A stretch of 46,777 nucleotides of DNA from Planctomycetaceae bacterium (GTDB taxonomy: Bacteria > Planctomycetota > Planctomycetia > Planctomycetales > Planctomycetaceae). Shown here one piece after another: positions 14,756 to 22,051 of the stretch; the stretch's first letter is position 1; each line of letters opens with the position of its first letter. The notes below the pieces were generated by a model. The model was not told the origin of the DNA, did no database searches, and saw only the letters and a program-made list of their open reading frames with translations. Both the position numbers and the translations under genes were made by a program. The stretch lies in assembly GCA_029259845.1 (NCBI GenBank), contig JAJDEI010000111.1:1-46777 (forward strand). The letters run 5' to 3'.

Positions 14756-16005
14756 TGGCGAGCATCTCCAAAGGCAAGAACGGACACCGAACGATTCAGT
14801 TCGTCGCATCAGACGGACGACGGCGGTCCATTCGTCTCGGCAAGGCGACGCAACGCATCGCGGACAACTTTAAGGTCCGTGTCGAAGCACTCAACGCGGC
14901 AATCATCAGTGGACAGCCCGTGGACGCTGAGACGGCCCGGTGGATTGCCGGGCTGGATGACGTCATGCGGGACAAGCTGGCGCGTGCGGGGTTGATCCCG
15001 AAACACGACCACGGGCCTGGCACGCTGGCAGCCTTCGTGGACGACTACATTGCTGGCCGGTGCGACGTGAAGCCGAATACGCTGATCGTCTGGCGTCAGA
15101 CGCGGCGGTGTCTCATCGATTACTTCGATGCCGACCGGGAACTGCGAAGCATCACGCCGGGGGATGCGGATGCGTGGCGGCTGTGGCTGTGGCTGATCGG
15201 ACAGGGTCTGGCAGAAAACACGGTACGCCGGCGGTGCGGATTCGCGAAGCAGTTCCTGAGGGCGGCCCTGCGAAAGAAACTCATTCCGGAGAATCCGTTC
15301 GCCGATATGCAGGGGACGACGGTGCGGGGCAATCGAGAGCGGGACTACTTCGTGACGCGAGAGGAAGCCGACGTCGTCCTCAGCGCCTGCCCAGACGCCC
15401 AGTGGCGGCTGCTGTTCGCGTTGAGCCGGTATGGCGGACTTCGATGCCCTTCCGAGCATCTCACCCTACGCTGGGGCGACGTGGACTGGGAGAAGGGGCG
15501 CCTGACCATCACCAGTCCCAAGACCGAGCATCACGCCGGGGGCGGTTCGCGAGTCATCCCCATCTTTCCGGAATTGAGGACGCATCTGGAAGCCGCCTGG
15601 GATGCTGCCCCAGAAGGGGCTGAATTCGTCATCAGCCGCTACCGCGCCAGCAACTCGAATCTGCGGACCCAATTGCTGCGGATCATCAAACGGGCGGGCC
15701 TCAACCCGTGGCCACGATTGTTCCACAACCTGCGAGCCACACGGCAGACGGAACTGGCCGCACACTTCCCGGTGCACGTGGTCTGCGAGTGGCTGGGAAA
15801 CTCGAAGCTCATCGCGCAAGAACACTACCTGCGCGTCACGGAAGCCGATTACGACCGGGCGAATGAGACTGCGTGCGGCGCGCTGCATAATCCGGTGCAG
15901 TCAGTTACCGCAGAGCCTCGCAATGAGCCGCAACCAGTGAACAGCCCCAGCAAGAAATCCCCTGATTTGCAGGGGTTTGCGATACCTTGCGACACGATGC
16001 AGTGA
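14755..16005 (+). CDS. Tyrosine recombinase (integrase)
   Basis: This is a 416-residue protein that inserts and excises the element at tRNA-Phe. The ATG at 14755 overlaps the toxin stop. There is an SAM-like core-binding domain at about 90-180. The catalytic domain shows Arg230 (GGLRCPSEHL), Lys256 (TSPKTEH), His324 and Arg327 (FHNLRATRQTEL), Trp346 (CEWLGNS) and nucleophile Tyr358 (EHYLRV), all in the expected order. The stop at 16003-16005 lies three bases before the att core. Beyond that TGA the same frame stays open through the tRNA to 16338, and in a circular form it would continue into the tail at 2148-2333. Confidence 0.92.
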   Translation: MASISKGKNGHRTIQFVASDGRRRSIRLGKATQRIADNFKVRVEALNAAIISGQPVDAETARWIAGLDDVMRDKLARAGLIPKHDHGPGTLAAFVDDYIAGRCDVKPNTLIVWRQTRRCLIDYFDADRELRSITPGDADAWRLWLWLIGQGLAENTVRRRCGFAKQFLRAALRKKLIPENPFADMQGTTVRGNRERDYFVTREEADVVLSACPDAQWRLLFALSRYGGLRCPSEHLTLRWGDVDWEKGRLTITSPKTEHHAGGGSRVIPIFPELRTHLEAAWDAAPEGAEFVISRYRASNSNLRTQLLRIIKRAGLNPWPRLFHNLRATRQTELAAHFPVHVVCEWLGNSKLIAQEHYLRVTEADYDRANETACGALHNPVQSVTAEPRNEPQPVNSPSKKSPDLQGFAIPCDTMQ

Positions 16006-16008
16006 ACA

Positions 16009-16026
16009 CCGAGTGGACAGGGGGGG
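16009..16026 (+). repeat. Right att repeat (attR) overlapping tRNA-Phe 3' end
   Basis: This copy is identical to 2130-2147. Bases 16014-16026 are the discriminator and 3' acceptor/T-arm end of the tRNA, so insertion regenerated a complete tRNA at this side. The first four bases after the integrase stop (ACAC) run into the repeat. Confidence 0.8.
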
Positions 16027-16086
16027 AATCGAACCCCCGACACCAGGATTTTCAGTCCTGTGCTCTACCAACTGAGCTACCTGTCC
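16014..16086 (-). tRNA. tRNA-Phe (GAA)
   Basis: Read on the minus strand, GGACAGG at the 5' end pairs with CCTGTCC at the 3' end. The D arm is GCTC/GAGC. The anticodon stem CAGGA/TCCTG encloses CTGAAAA with anticodon GAA, and the T arm GGGGG/CCCCC encloses TTCGAAT. The discriminator is A. CCA is not encoded (CTC follows). All four stems are intact, so the gene stays functional after insertion of the element. Confidence 0.95.
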
Positions 16087-16153
16087 AACCCCTTGGTTTT
16101 AACGTGTTTCGGCGACTCTTGGTGTTTCATTGAATGTCGCATTACACGCTTGG

Positions 16154-16214
16154 CTACACCCGGTAGGCTGCTGGGTGTAGAGACAACACCCGTGGGCGGC
16201 ATTCCCACGGGTGT
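16154..16214. repeat. Two adjacent hairpins with exchangeable arms
   Basis: CTACACCC (16154-16161) pairs with GGGTGTAG (16173-16180). ACACCCGTGGG (16186-16196) pairs with CCCACGGGTGT (16204-16214). The second and third arms, GGGTGT and ACACCC, can also pair with each other, giving an attenuator-like 1:2/3:4 against 2:3 choice. No T-run follows on either strand. Confidence 0.55.
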
Positions 16215-16378
16215 GGAAACACCACCTGAATTCCACTTTGTCGGGGCTGATGCTCATGGCGAGGAAGTCTACCAAGTCGATTGCGCTTGGGAAACCGTAC
16301 GACGGGTTTCCCTTGACTGTGTGGAGATAGGCGTGTGAAGCGGACCCGCTGCGGGGCGGGAATGGGGCCCACCTGGGG

Positions 16379-16413
16379 TTGGTGTGACCGCTTGGCCTGG
16401 GCTTGGTGTGACC
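16379..16413. repeat. Direct repeat, possible IS21 terminal repeats
   Basis: TTGGTGTGACC occurs at 16379-16389 and 16403-16413 with a 24-base period. It lies just beyond the 3' end of the istB remnant. IS21-family elements carry repeated transposase-binding motifs near their ends, so this may be the terminal region of the decayed element. Confidence 0.35.
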
Positions 16414-16459
16414 ACGTGGGGCGGCGTGGTGGTGAGTTGGCCGAAGGTGTGGTAGCAGC

Positions 16460-16735
16460 TCAGGTCTTTTTGCGAGGCTGCCGTTTTTGTTTCATCGACT
16501 GGCGGAAGCGATCGCTTTCACCATTCATCTCGAAGATTTCACAATGGTGGGTCAAGCGGTCCAGTCACGCAGCCGTCATGCGTCCGCCCTGGAAGATCGG
16601 ACCCCAGTCGCTGCAGGCTAGGTTGCTGGTGATCAGCAGGCTGCGGCGTTCGTAGCGGTCGGCGAAGACCTGGAACAACAACTCCGCTCCGGCACGGCGG
16701 ACGGACAGGTCGCCGAGTTCGGCGCCGCGCCGTTG
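16460..16735 (-). pseudogene. istB remnant (IS21-family helper ATPase)
   Basis: On the minus strand, LGDLSVRRAGAELLFQVFAD, RYERRSLLITSNL and GRMTAA, a TGA at the position of the next codon, then LDRLTHHCEIFEMNGES and DRFRQSM reproduce the C-terminal third of IstB. The Walker A half is absent and the stop codon interrupts the rest. It is a dead fragment of an IS21-family insertion between the tRNA and the polysaccharide genes. The partner istA is not visible. Confidence 0.7.
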
Positions 16736-16761
16736 TTCGCTCGCAGGGCGATGACGCCGGC

Positions 16762-17754
16762 TCATCGCCGGCGGAACAACGTGCTCTTCAGCATCCAGGC
16801 GACGAATCCGTACGGCAATCGGGCGGCAAATTTGCAGGCAACGAGCGGATCAGCTTGCATCAGTCGCCAGAAGCAGATGGCATGTCCCCACGCTGGTCCG
16901 TGGTAGCGGCCCGCTTGAAGGCTTTGCAACCAGGAGGTCGCGTATCGCTCCGCTCCCCGGCGGATGGTGCCGCGCTCAACGTTGCTGAGACGGCGGATGT
17001 GCCTCTGCACGGTCAGCGCTTCGAGTTCACTGCGGCCGTCGCTGGCGGTGGACGCCCGCTGCGTGGCGGGGTGAACCCGACTCAAGCTCAGCGGTTCCGC
17101 CAGGAAATACCGGTCGGATTGCCGCAGCAGTTTGACCCACTGCAGCCAGTCCCCGGTGAGCTGGAGCCTGGATTCGGCGGGCCCGGCTGCCAGGTAAGCA
17201 GCCCGTCGAAACAGCACCGCGCTGGCACTCGGGATCGTGTTTTGCAAGTAGAGAAAGCGACGAATCTCTTCCTGGCCATTCGCCGGGAAGCTCTGACGCC
17301 AACGTTGCGCGGCTTCGGGATGAGCATCCCGCGGAATCTGTCCCAGGATGTCGCCAGAGGCGTCGACGAGCCGGGAATCGCACTCTGCAAGTCCGACGGA
17401 AGGATGTTGATCGAGGACCGCGACCATCTTTCTCAGGAACTCGGGCCGGGCCGAATCGTCGGACTCCGCGATCCAGACAAACTCCCCTTGAGCCTGTTCA
17501 ACTCCCCGATTCCATTGATGAAACGGGCTGCCGCTGTTGGTCTCGTTGATCAAGAGCCGCACGTTGGGCCGGGCAGCGTACTTCTGCAGCAGCTGTAAAC
17601 TTCCATCGGTCGAAGCGTCGTCCAGAAGGATGACCTCGAAATCCGCATAGGTTTGCCGGAAGATGCTTTCCAGCCGCTCCGGGAGGAACGCACCGTGGTT
17701 GTAATTGGGAACAACGACAGAGACACGTGAGACAGTCGACATGATCGCATCCAC
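16762..17754 (-). CDS. Family 2 glycosyltransferase
   Basis: This is a 330-residue GT-A enzyme. The N-terminus SVVVPNYNHGAFLPERLESI is followed by the nucleotide-binding VILLDDASTDGS and the metal-binding region VWIAESDDSARPEFL, all hallmarks of GT2. A second Met (position 5) at 17742 could be the real start; no clear ribosome site separates the two. A basic hydrophobic C-terminus may touch the membrane. It is the last gene of a minus-strand cluster with a methyltransferase, a flippase and a GT4, so it likely adds a sugar to a lipid-linked glycan at the cytoplasmic face. Donor and acceptor are unknown. Confidence 0.88.
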   Translation of the reverse strand: MDAIMSTVSRVSVVVPNYNHGAFLPERLESIFRQTYADFEVILLDDASTDGSLQLLQKYAARPNVRLLINETNSGSPFHQWNRGVEQAQGEFVWIAESDDSARPEFLRKMVAVLDQHPSVGLAECDSRLVDASGDILGQIPRDAHPEAAQRWRQSFPANGQEEIRRFLYLQNTIPSASAVLFRRAAYLAAGPAESRLQLTGDWLQWVKLLRQSDRYFLAEPLSLSRVHPATQRASTASDGRSELEALTVQRHIRRLSNVERGTIRRGAERYATSWLQSLQAGRYHGPAWGHAICFWRLMQADPLVACKFAARLPYGFVAWMLKSTLFRRR

Positions 17755-17772
17755 AGTTCAGGAGAGGTTCGA

Positions 17773-18786
17773 TCACGGGTGTCCCCAATCGGCTCCGGCA
17801 TTCCCCGTGACATCGCGGGACAGGTAGAACGCAGCCCGGCCTGCCCAACCCGGGACGTTGTACCTGCGGGCCAGAGATTCGAGCCGTTCGACGTCTTGTG
17901 GCGAGAAGACCTCCTGCCAATGAAGCATCCGCCGTTGTTCGTCGGAGTAGAGGGAAATACCACGGCGGTACATCTCACTGGCCGCGTAGGAGAACGGCTC
18001 GGCCTCGTAATCCGCGTGCACCAACGCCAATCCGGAGTCTCGGGCGAGAAGGCTCAAGCTGAGCTCGGTGTGCAGGAAGAAATGCCGCGGCGCATCGATC
18101 TCGGCCCAATCGGTGCCGTACGTTCGCCAAGGCCCGCGGCTGGCGATCGGCAACCGAATCAGGCAGACGCCCTGTTCTGCCAAAAGATCCCGGACCTGAC
18201 AAAGCACCTCAAGCGGGTTCGGCACATGTTCAAAGGAGTGATGAAACATCACCAGATCGAAAGATTCGCCGGCCAGCGACGGGAGCGGCTGGGCGAGAAT
18301 CCGCACAGGCGGATGATGGCTATCGGCGGACAGGTACGGATCGATTCCCGTTAACCGGCAGAATCCCAATTCGGCCAGGCGATGCAGCGTCACTCCCTGA
18401 CCACAGCCGACGTCCAGAATCCGGCCGCCATAACTCCGGACCTGCGTGGGAGCCAGCCAGCGTTGGACGTCGGCCAGTCCGGGATTCGGACGCCGGCCGG
18501 CCAGCCGGCCGAACAACCCGCCTCGACGGAACAGCAGCGCGGCATCTCGCCGCCGCTTGATCCATCGCCGCACCCGGTTCGCCGGCGGGGGTTCCGCCTT
18601 GCTGGATTCGAAGGAGTAGTAACGGTCAGCCGGGTAGTACTGCGAGAGGTCCTCGGGCGGATTCTCCAGTTGCAGGCAACCGCACTCTGCACATTCAAAA
18701 TAGCGAAACTCGTCGCGCGAGCCGAACATCATTTCGCGGACGAGGTGGTGCGTCCCTTCGCACGACCGGCAGATACGACACGTCAC
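17773..18786 (-). CDS. SAM-dependent methyltransferase with zinc ribbon
   Basis: This is a 337-residue protein. I place the start at the GTG of 18786-18784 because it overlaps the flippase stop (GTGA) and gives VTCRICRSCEG, the start of a zinc ribbon completed by CAECGC. The longer frame adds 12 residues encoded inside the flippase gene. Class I motifs: GGRILDVGCGQGVTLHRL (motif I), FDLVMFHHSFEHVPNP (post-I) and a downstream APRHFF loop. This combination is typical of methyltransferases in polysaccharide clusters, where they modify a sugar or glycan end. It is 18 bases from the GT2 gene. Confidence 0.85.
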   Translation of the reverse strand: MTCRICRSCEGTHHLVREMMFGSRDEFRYFECAECGCLQLENPPEDLSQYYPADRYYSFESSKAEPPPANRVRRWIKRRRDAALLFRRGGLFGRLAGRRPNPGLADVQRWLAPTQVRSYGGRILDVGCGQGVTLHRLAELGFCRLTGIDPYLSADSHHPPVRILAQPLPSLAGESFDLVMFHHSFEHVPNPLEVLCQVRDLLAEQGVCLIRLPIASRGPWRTYGTDWAEIDAPRHFFLHTELSLSLLARDSGLALVHADYEAEPFSYAASEMYRRGISLYSDEQRRMLHWQEVFSPQDVERLESLARRYNVPGWAGRAAFYLSRDVTGNAGADWGHP

Positions 18787-20126
18787 CTGTGAACTCCCGT
18801 GCGGCGAAAGATGACGACACACGCCGGCAACAGGAGCAGACCGGTGACTCCGATGTGAGCCAGAGCCGCACCTCTCGGTCCGATTTCAGCCCCCAGCCAC
18901 CAGACCAGTAATCCCATCAGCAGCGAGGTGGAAACACCGATCCGCAGGAAGGGATCGGTCTTGTGGGCCCTCACGTATACACCCAGCACGTAGACCACCA
19001 GGGTCAGGCCCATTCCGATCTCGAACAACAGCACCGTGAACGGGTCGAGCACGCGCGAGGCAATCGCCGGAACGTATTGCCCCAGGAGGAGAATGAGCAG
19101 CAAGAAGGCGGAACTCGCCAGGACGTACACGCTCAGAGTCGCGGCCATCAGCCGCCGGAGGAATCGGCGGGATTCCTCAGCGCGGCCCTCCGAAATCAGC
19201 CGGCCCATTTCGGGAATCCGCGTTTGCGTCCACGCATAGGCTGCGAGCTGAATCGTGGTGATCGCCGTCCAGGTCATTCCCATCTGCCCGCCCACGACAG
19301 CACCGTGATACTTGAAAATGATGGGGGTGTAGGCCTGGAGCGCGAACCAGGCAGCGATGCTCTGAACGGCAATTCTCCATTGTAAGGGGAGCAATTCGCG
19401 CTTCCAGGAAAACGGGGCCGCCGCACGTTCATCTCGCGCGGAGAGTAACGACGCCCAAAACGGAGCGAACCGATGGAGCACCAGCACGCCCTCCACCCCC
19501 AACCGCACGGCGGCTGAAACCGCGACCGCCCACAGCCCGCCGCCCAGCAAAATGACACACCAGACCGCAATGTTTCCGAAGACAGCTTGCGCCAACCGGT
19601 ACGCATTCACCGTCGCCACATAGTTGCATCCTTCGAGAATCCCGATCGACGGAGCCAACCAGAGGCTCAAACTGGCCAGGACAACGGCCGACAGCCACGG
19701 AAACAGCCATTCCACGTTTTCCGCATCAGCCCCGGAAAAGAACCAGGCCCCCACGAGCGCAGCGGTGCCCGCAAAGGCCACAGCACACATCCCGTACCAG
19801 CGGCGCGTGCGGATGACCAGCTCTCCGAGCCGTTGCCGGGCCATCAGGTGCGCTTCCTGCGTCTCGTCCCGGGCGGCTGCCCATTCGTGGCTGGCGACGA
19901 ACGTCAGGATGCCGGTCAGGCCAAGATCGAAAAACGTCTGAATGCTCAACAGGCCGGAAAACGTGTAGTAGAATCCCTGCAGTTCCGGTGTGAAGAACTG
20001 AGATACCACCCACAGCGACAGCCCGCCCGCCAGGAACTGCCAAACCCGCAATGCCAGCGCCAGAGCCACGCTCCGGTCGATCAACATCCGGTCACCGAGT
20101 TGCGCGAGAAAAGCCAGGGACACCAA
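18783..20126 (-). CDS. Wzx-like polysaccharide flippase
   Basis: This is a 447-residue integral membrane protein with about 12 hydrophobic segments and an amphipathic loop with many Arg residues between paired helices, the layout of MATE-like Wzx translocases. The N-terminal segment (LALALRVWQFLAGGLSLWVV) and the FYYTFSGLLSIQTFFDLGL stretch are typical. A start at the second Met (20087, MLIDRSVALAL) is equally possible, since GGTGA precedes it. It would flip a lipid-linked oligosaccharide across the inner membrane, which links the glycosyltransferases on either side. Confidence 0.82.
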   Translation of the reverse strand: MVSLAFLAQLGDRMLIDRSVALALALRVWQFLAGGLSLWVVSQFFTPELQGFYYTFSGLLSIQTFFDLGLTGILTFVASHEWAAARDETQEAHLMARQRLGELVIRTRRWYGMCAVAFAGTAALVGAWFFSGADAENVEWLFPWLSAVVLASLSLWLAPSIGILEGCNYVATVNAYRLAQAVFGNIAVWCVILLGGGLWAVAVSAAVRLGVEGVLVLHRFAPFWASLLSARDERAAAPFSWKRELLPLQWRIAVQSIAAWFALQAYTPIIFKYHGAVVGGQMGMTWTAITTIQLAAYAWTQTRIPEMGRLISEGRAEESRRFLRRLMAATLSVYVLASSAFLLLILLLGQYVPAIASRVLDPFTVLLFEIGMGLTLVVYVLGVYVRAHKTDPFLRIGVSTSLLMGLLVWWLGAEIGPRGAALAHIGVTGLLLLPACVVIFRRTGVHR

Positions 20127-20195
20127 TCACGTTCGGGCTAAGGACTCAGGATTTGGACCGCAGACAACGGGATTCCGCAGCCGGAGCATGGAAGA

Positions 20196-21497
20196 TCACG
20201 ACTGTTGATGCAACCCGTTCTCTGCTCGTGGAGCGGCGGCAAGATCGCCAAGCAGGTTGGCCACTTCTGCCGCCACATGCGTCAAATCGCAGTGTCGCTC
20301 GACGTATTCGCGCCCTTGCCGGCCCAACGATTCACAGGCCGGCCCGTCATGCCAGAGCCGCTGCAGCGACTCGGCCAGACCGTTTCGATCGCCGTTCGCC
20401 ACAAGGCCACAGCGACTTTTTTCGAGCAGTTCTGAGGTCACTTCCAGGGAGAGAATGGGAACGCCCGAAGCGGCCGCTTGCAGAAATACGTTGGGATTCC
20501 CTTCGTACTCCTTGGACCCTGTGCTGACGTAGGCGCACGCTCCAGAGATCACCGCCGGCATTTCGCAAAACGGAACCCGGGGAATGATCGTCACGTTCGG
20601 AGGAGCATGGGCCCGGATGTCCTGCTCGACGATCGGATCTCCGGGATTCAGAATCATCACGAAAGGAATCGACAAGCACTGCCGCGCGATCTCCAGACAC
20701 AAGGCGGGGCGTTTGTGGAACTGGTCAGCCCGGCCGATCCACAGGACATAAGGGGCCTGCACGCCATGTTGCCGAAGGGAGTCGCTTTCTGTCGAACACA
20801 GGCGATCCCACCAGTTGAGATCGATGGCATTCGTCATTCGCGCCGATTCGCGCCCCCGGCGTTGCCGCAGCAGTTCCTGCTGTAACGGCGATTGGGCCAC
20901 AATGAGATCAGCCGCTGCGAGCACATAATCGCACACGTCCCCACGTTCGCCATACGGTGTCACATAGCTGGAGTTCTCGATGAATTGCTCGTCCAGATCG
21001 TTGTTGGACTCGAGGAACAGCACGGTCTTACAGCCGAGTTGCCGGGCCGAGGAGATGGCGGTCGCCGCATGGCCCGAAACCCCGAAGCAGCAAATCACGT
21101 CGGGGGCCATTCGTTCGTACAGCGAATGCGGCTGAAGCGGGTCAACGTGTCCTTCCCGGAACAGGCTCGCTGCCGCCAAGACCGGAATCTCCCACAACAA
21201 GGACGGATGCCACTGGCGGATTCGGACCCAAGGCCGGCCGTCGGCAACGTCGGCCCGTTGTGACACCGCTTGGCGGAGCGGATCGAACACATCACCAATA
21301 TTCCACACCGCCACACCGTCCACAGACCGCCGGCGAAACAAACGCGGCGCTTGCACGACGAATTGCACGTCAAACTGGCTCAGCCCGGAAAGCCCGTGTG
21401 CCAGAAGCCATGCGTGCGTCTCCGCTCCGCCGACGGGAGATCGGCACCGCCGGTCGAAAAACGGAAACGCGTGATAGGATACAAAACAGACGCGCAT
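20196..21497 (-). CDS. Family 4 glycosyltransferase (GT-B fold)
   Basis: This is a 433-residue protein beginning MRVCFVSYHAFPFFD, with a GGAETH loop near residue 23 as in GT4 enzymes. The C-terminal half has YVLWIGRADQFHKRP, then the donor-site stretch YVSTGSKEYEGNPNVFLQAA with the EGxPxxxLEA-like signature. It is probably the first gene of the minus-strand cluster and lies about 70 bases ahead of the flippase. It should transfer a nucleotide-activated sugar in the cytoplasm. Specificity cannot be read from sequence. Confidence 0.85.
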   Translation of the reverse strand: MRVCFVSYHAFPFFDRRCRSPVGGAETHAWLLAHGLSGLSQFDVQFVVQAPRLFRRRSVDGVAVWNIGDVFDPLRQAVSQRADVADGRPWVRIRQWHPSLLWEIPVLAAASLFREGHVDPLQPHSLYERMAPDVICCFGVSGHAATAISSARQLGCKTVLFLESNNDLDEQFIENSSYVTPYGERGDVCDYVLAAADLIVAQSPLQQELLRQRRGRESARMTNAIDLNWWDRLCSTESDSLRQHGVQAPYVLWIGRADQFHKRPALCLEIARQCLSIPFVMILNPGDPIVEQDIRAHAPPNVTIIPRVPFCEMPAVISGACAYVSTGSKEYEGNPNVFLQAAASGVPILSLEVTSELLEKSRCGLVANGDRNGLAESLQRLWHDGPACESLGRQGREYVERHCDLTHVAAEVANLLGDLAAAPRAENGLHQQS

Positions 21498-22051
21498 CGT
21501 CGGAAAGCAGGCTCGGTGGATTCAGAACATCTCTGACAGGGGCCCTTCCGCAGGAATTCGCGGAGCACGGCTGCCGTCACTCGTAGACGATTCGTTGAGG
21601 TTCTTCAAGACGACGTTCTCATACGACAGCGCACGGTTGAAGTGATGAGAAACCGCCAAGACGCCAAGAGAACACTGAGATCATGCATGTCCGCCACAGG
21701 CTTCGCCAATCGGCACAAGCATCCCGGCGAGTTCTTCCCGACCTTGGCCGATCGGCCAAAGAACGGCACCGTACTCCGTGGGACTTGAATCTGTAGGGCT
21801 TGTCGAAGGTCTGACTTGGCGTCTTGGCGGTTCCACCCTGCGCTGCCGTACTAAGGCCCGTTGAAGAACGTGTCCACTGTGAATCATTCGATTTCCGCAA
21901 TCGGGCTGAATTGGCAGCGACGCAAGCGGCTTCGGCAGCGAAGCAGGATATCAGGAACTTATCGACTCCCACGTGCTTCGGCATCAGCACGCGATGGCTT
22001 CGCGATCCGGTTCCGAACACAGACCCGGTTGCCAAGACAGGCTCTGCGCGG
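21498..22051. other. Intergenic region with a MITE-like inverted repeat
   Basis: These 554 bases hold no recognisable gene. The centre is an element with 18-bp perfect inverted ends (21651-21832). Regulatory sites for the cluster to the left are expected here, but no clear promoter pair was found. Confidence 0.5.
21651..21832. repeat. MITE-like element with 18-bp inverted ends (GCCAAG type)
   Basis: AACCGCCAAGACGCCAAG (21651-21668) is perfectly complementary to CTTGGCGTCTTGGCGGTT (21815-21832), 146 bases apart. Each end is built from a 6-base unit repeated at 8-base spacing (GCCAAG). Two other elements in this window are built the same way with different units. There is no coding content between the ends. 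Confidence 0.65.

Larger units (their letters stand above)
2130..16026. mobile_element. Integrative element in tRNA-Phe
   Basis: The element spans about 13.9 kb between two copies of an 18-bp direct repeat. The right copy overlaps the 3' end of an intact tRNA-Phe and lies four bases after the stop of a tyrosine integrase, the usual arrangement for islands integrated in tRNA genes. Cargo includes small HTH genes, a restriction-Fic-methylation locus, primase/helicase genes and a toxin-antitoxin pair. No capsid, tail or conjugation genes are visible. It therefore looks like a satellite-type or integrative defence island that needs help for transfer. Whether it still excises is unknown: the primase gene is frameshifted, but the catalytic residues of the integrase are intact. 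Confidence 0.85.
16087..16459. other. Intergenic region between tRNA-Phe and istB remnant
   Basis: No gene is supported. It contains the pair of hairpins at 16154-16214 and the direct repeats at 16379-16413. The open frame that crosses it from 16060 to 16338 is a continuation of the integrase frame through the antisense tRNA and is not a gene. Confidence 0.55.

Noticed and set aside
16060..16338. 92-codon frame starting within the tRNA on the plus strand.
   Set aside because: It is the integrase frame continuing through antisense tRNA sequence after the stop; the protein sequence past the tRNA has no likeness to a known family.
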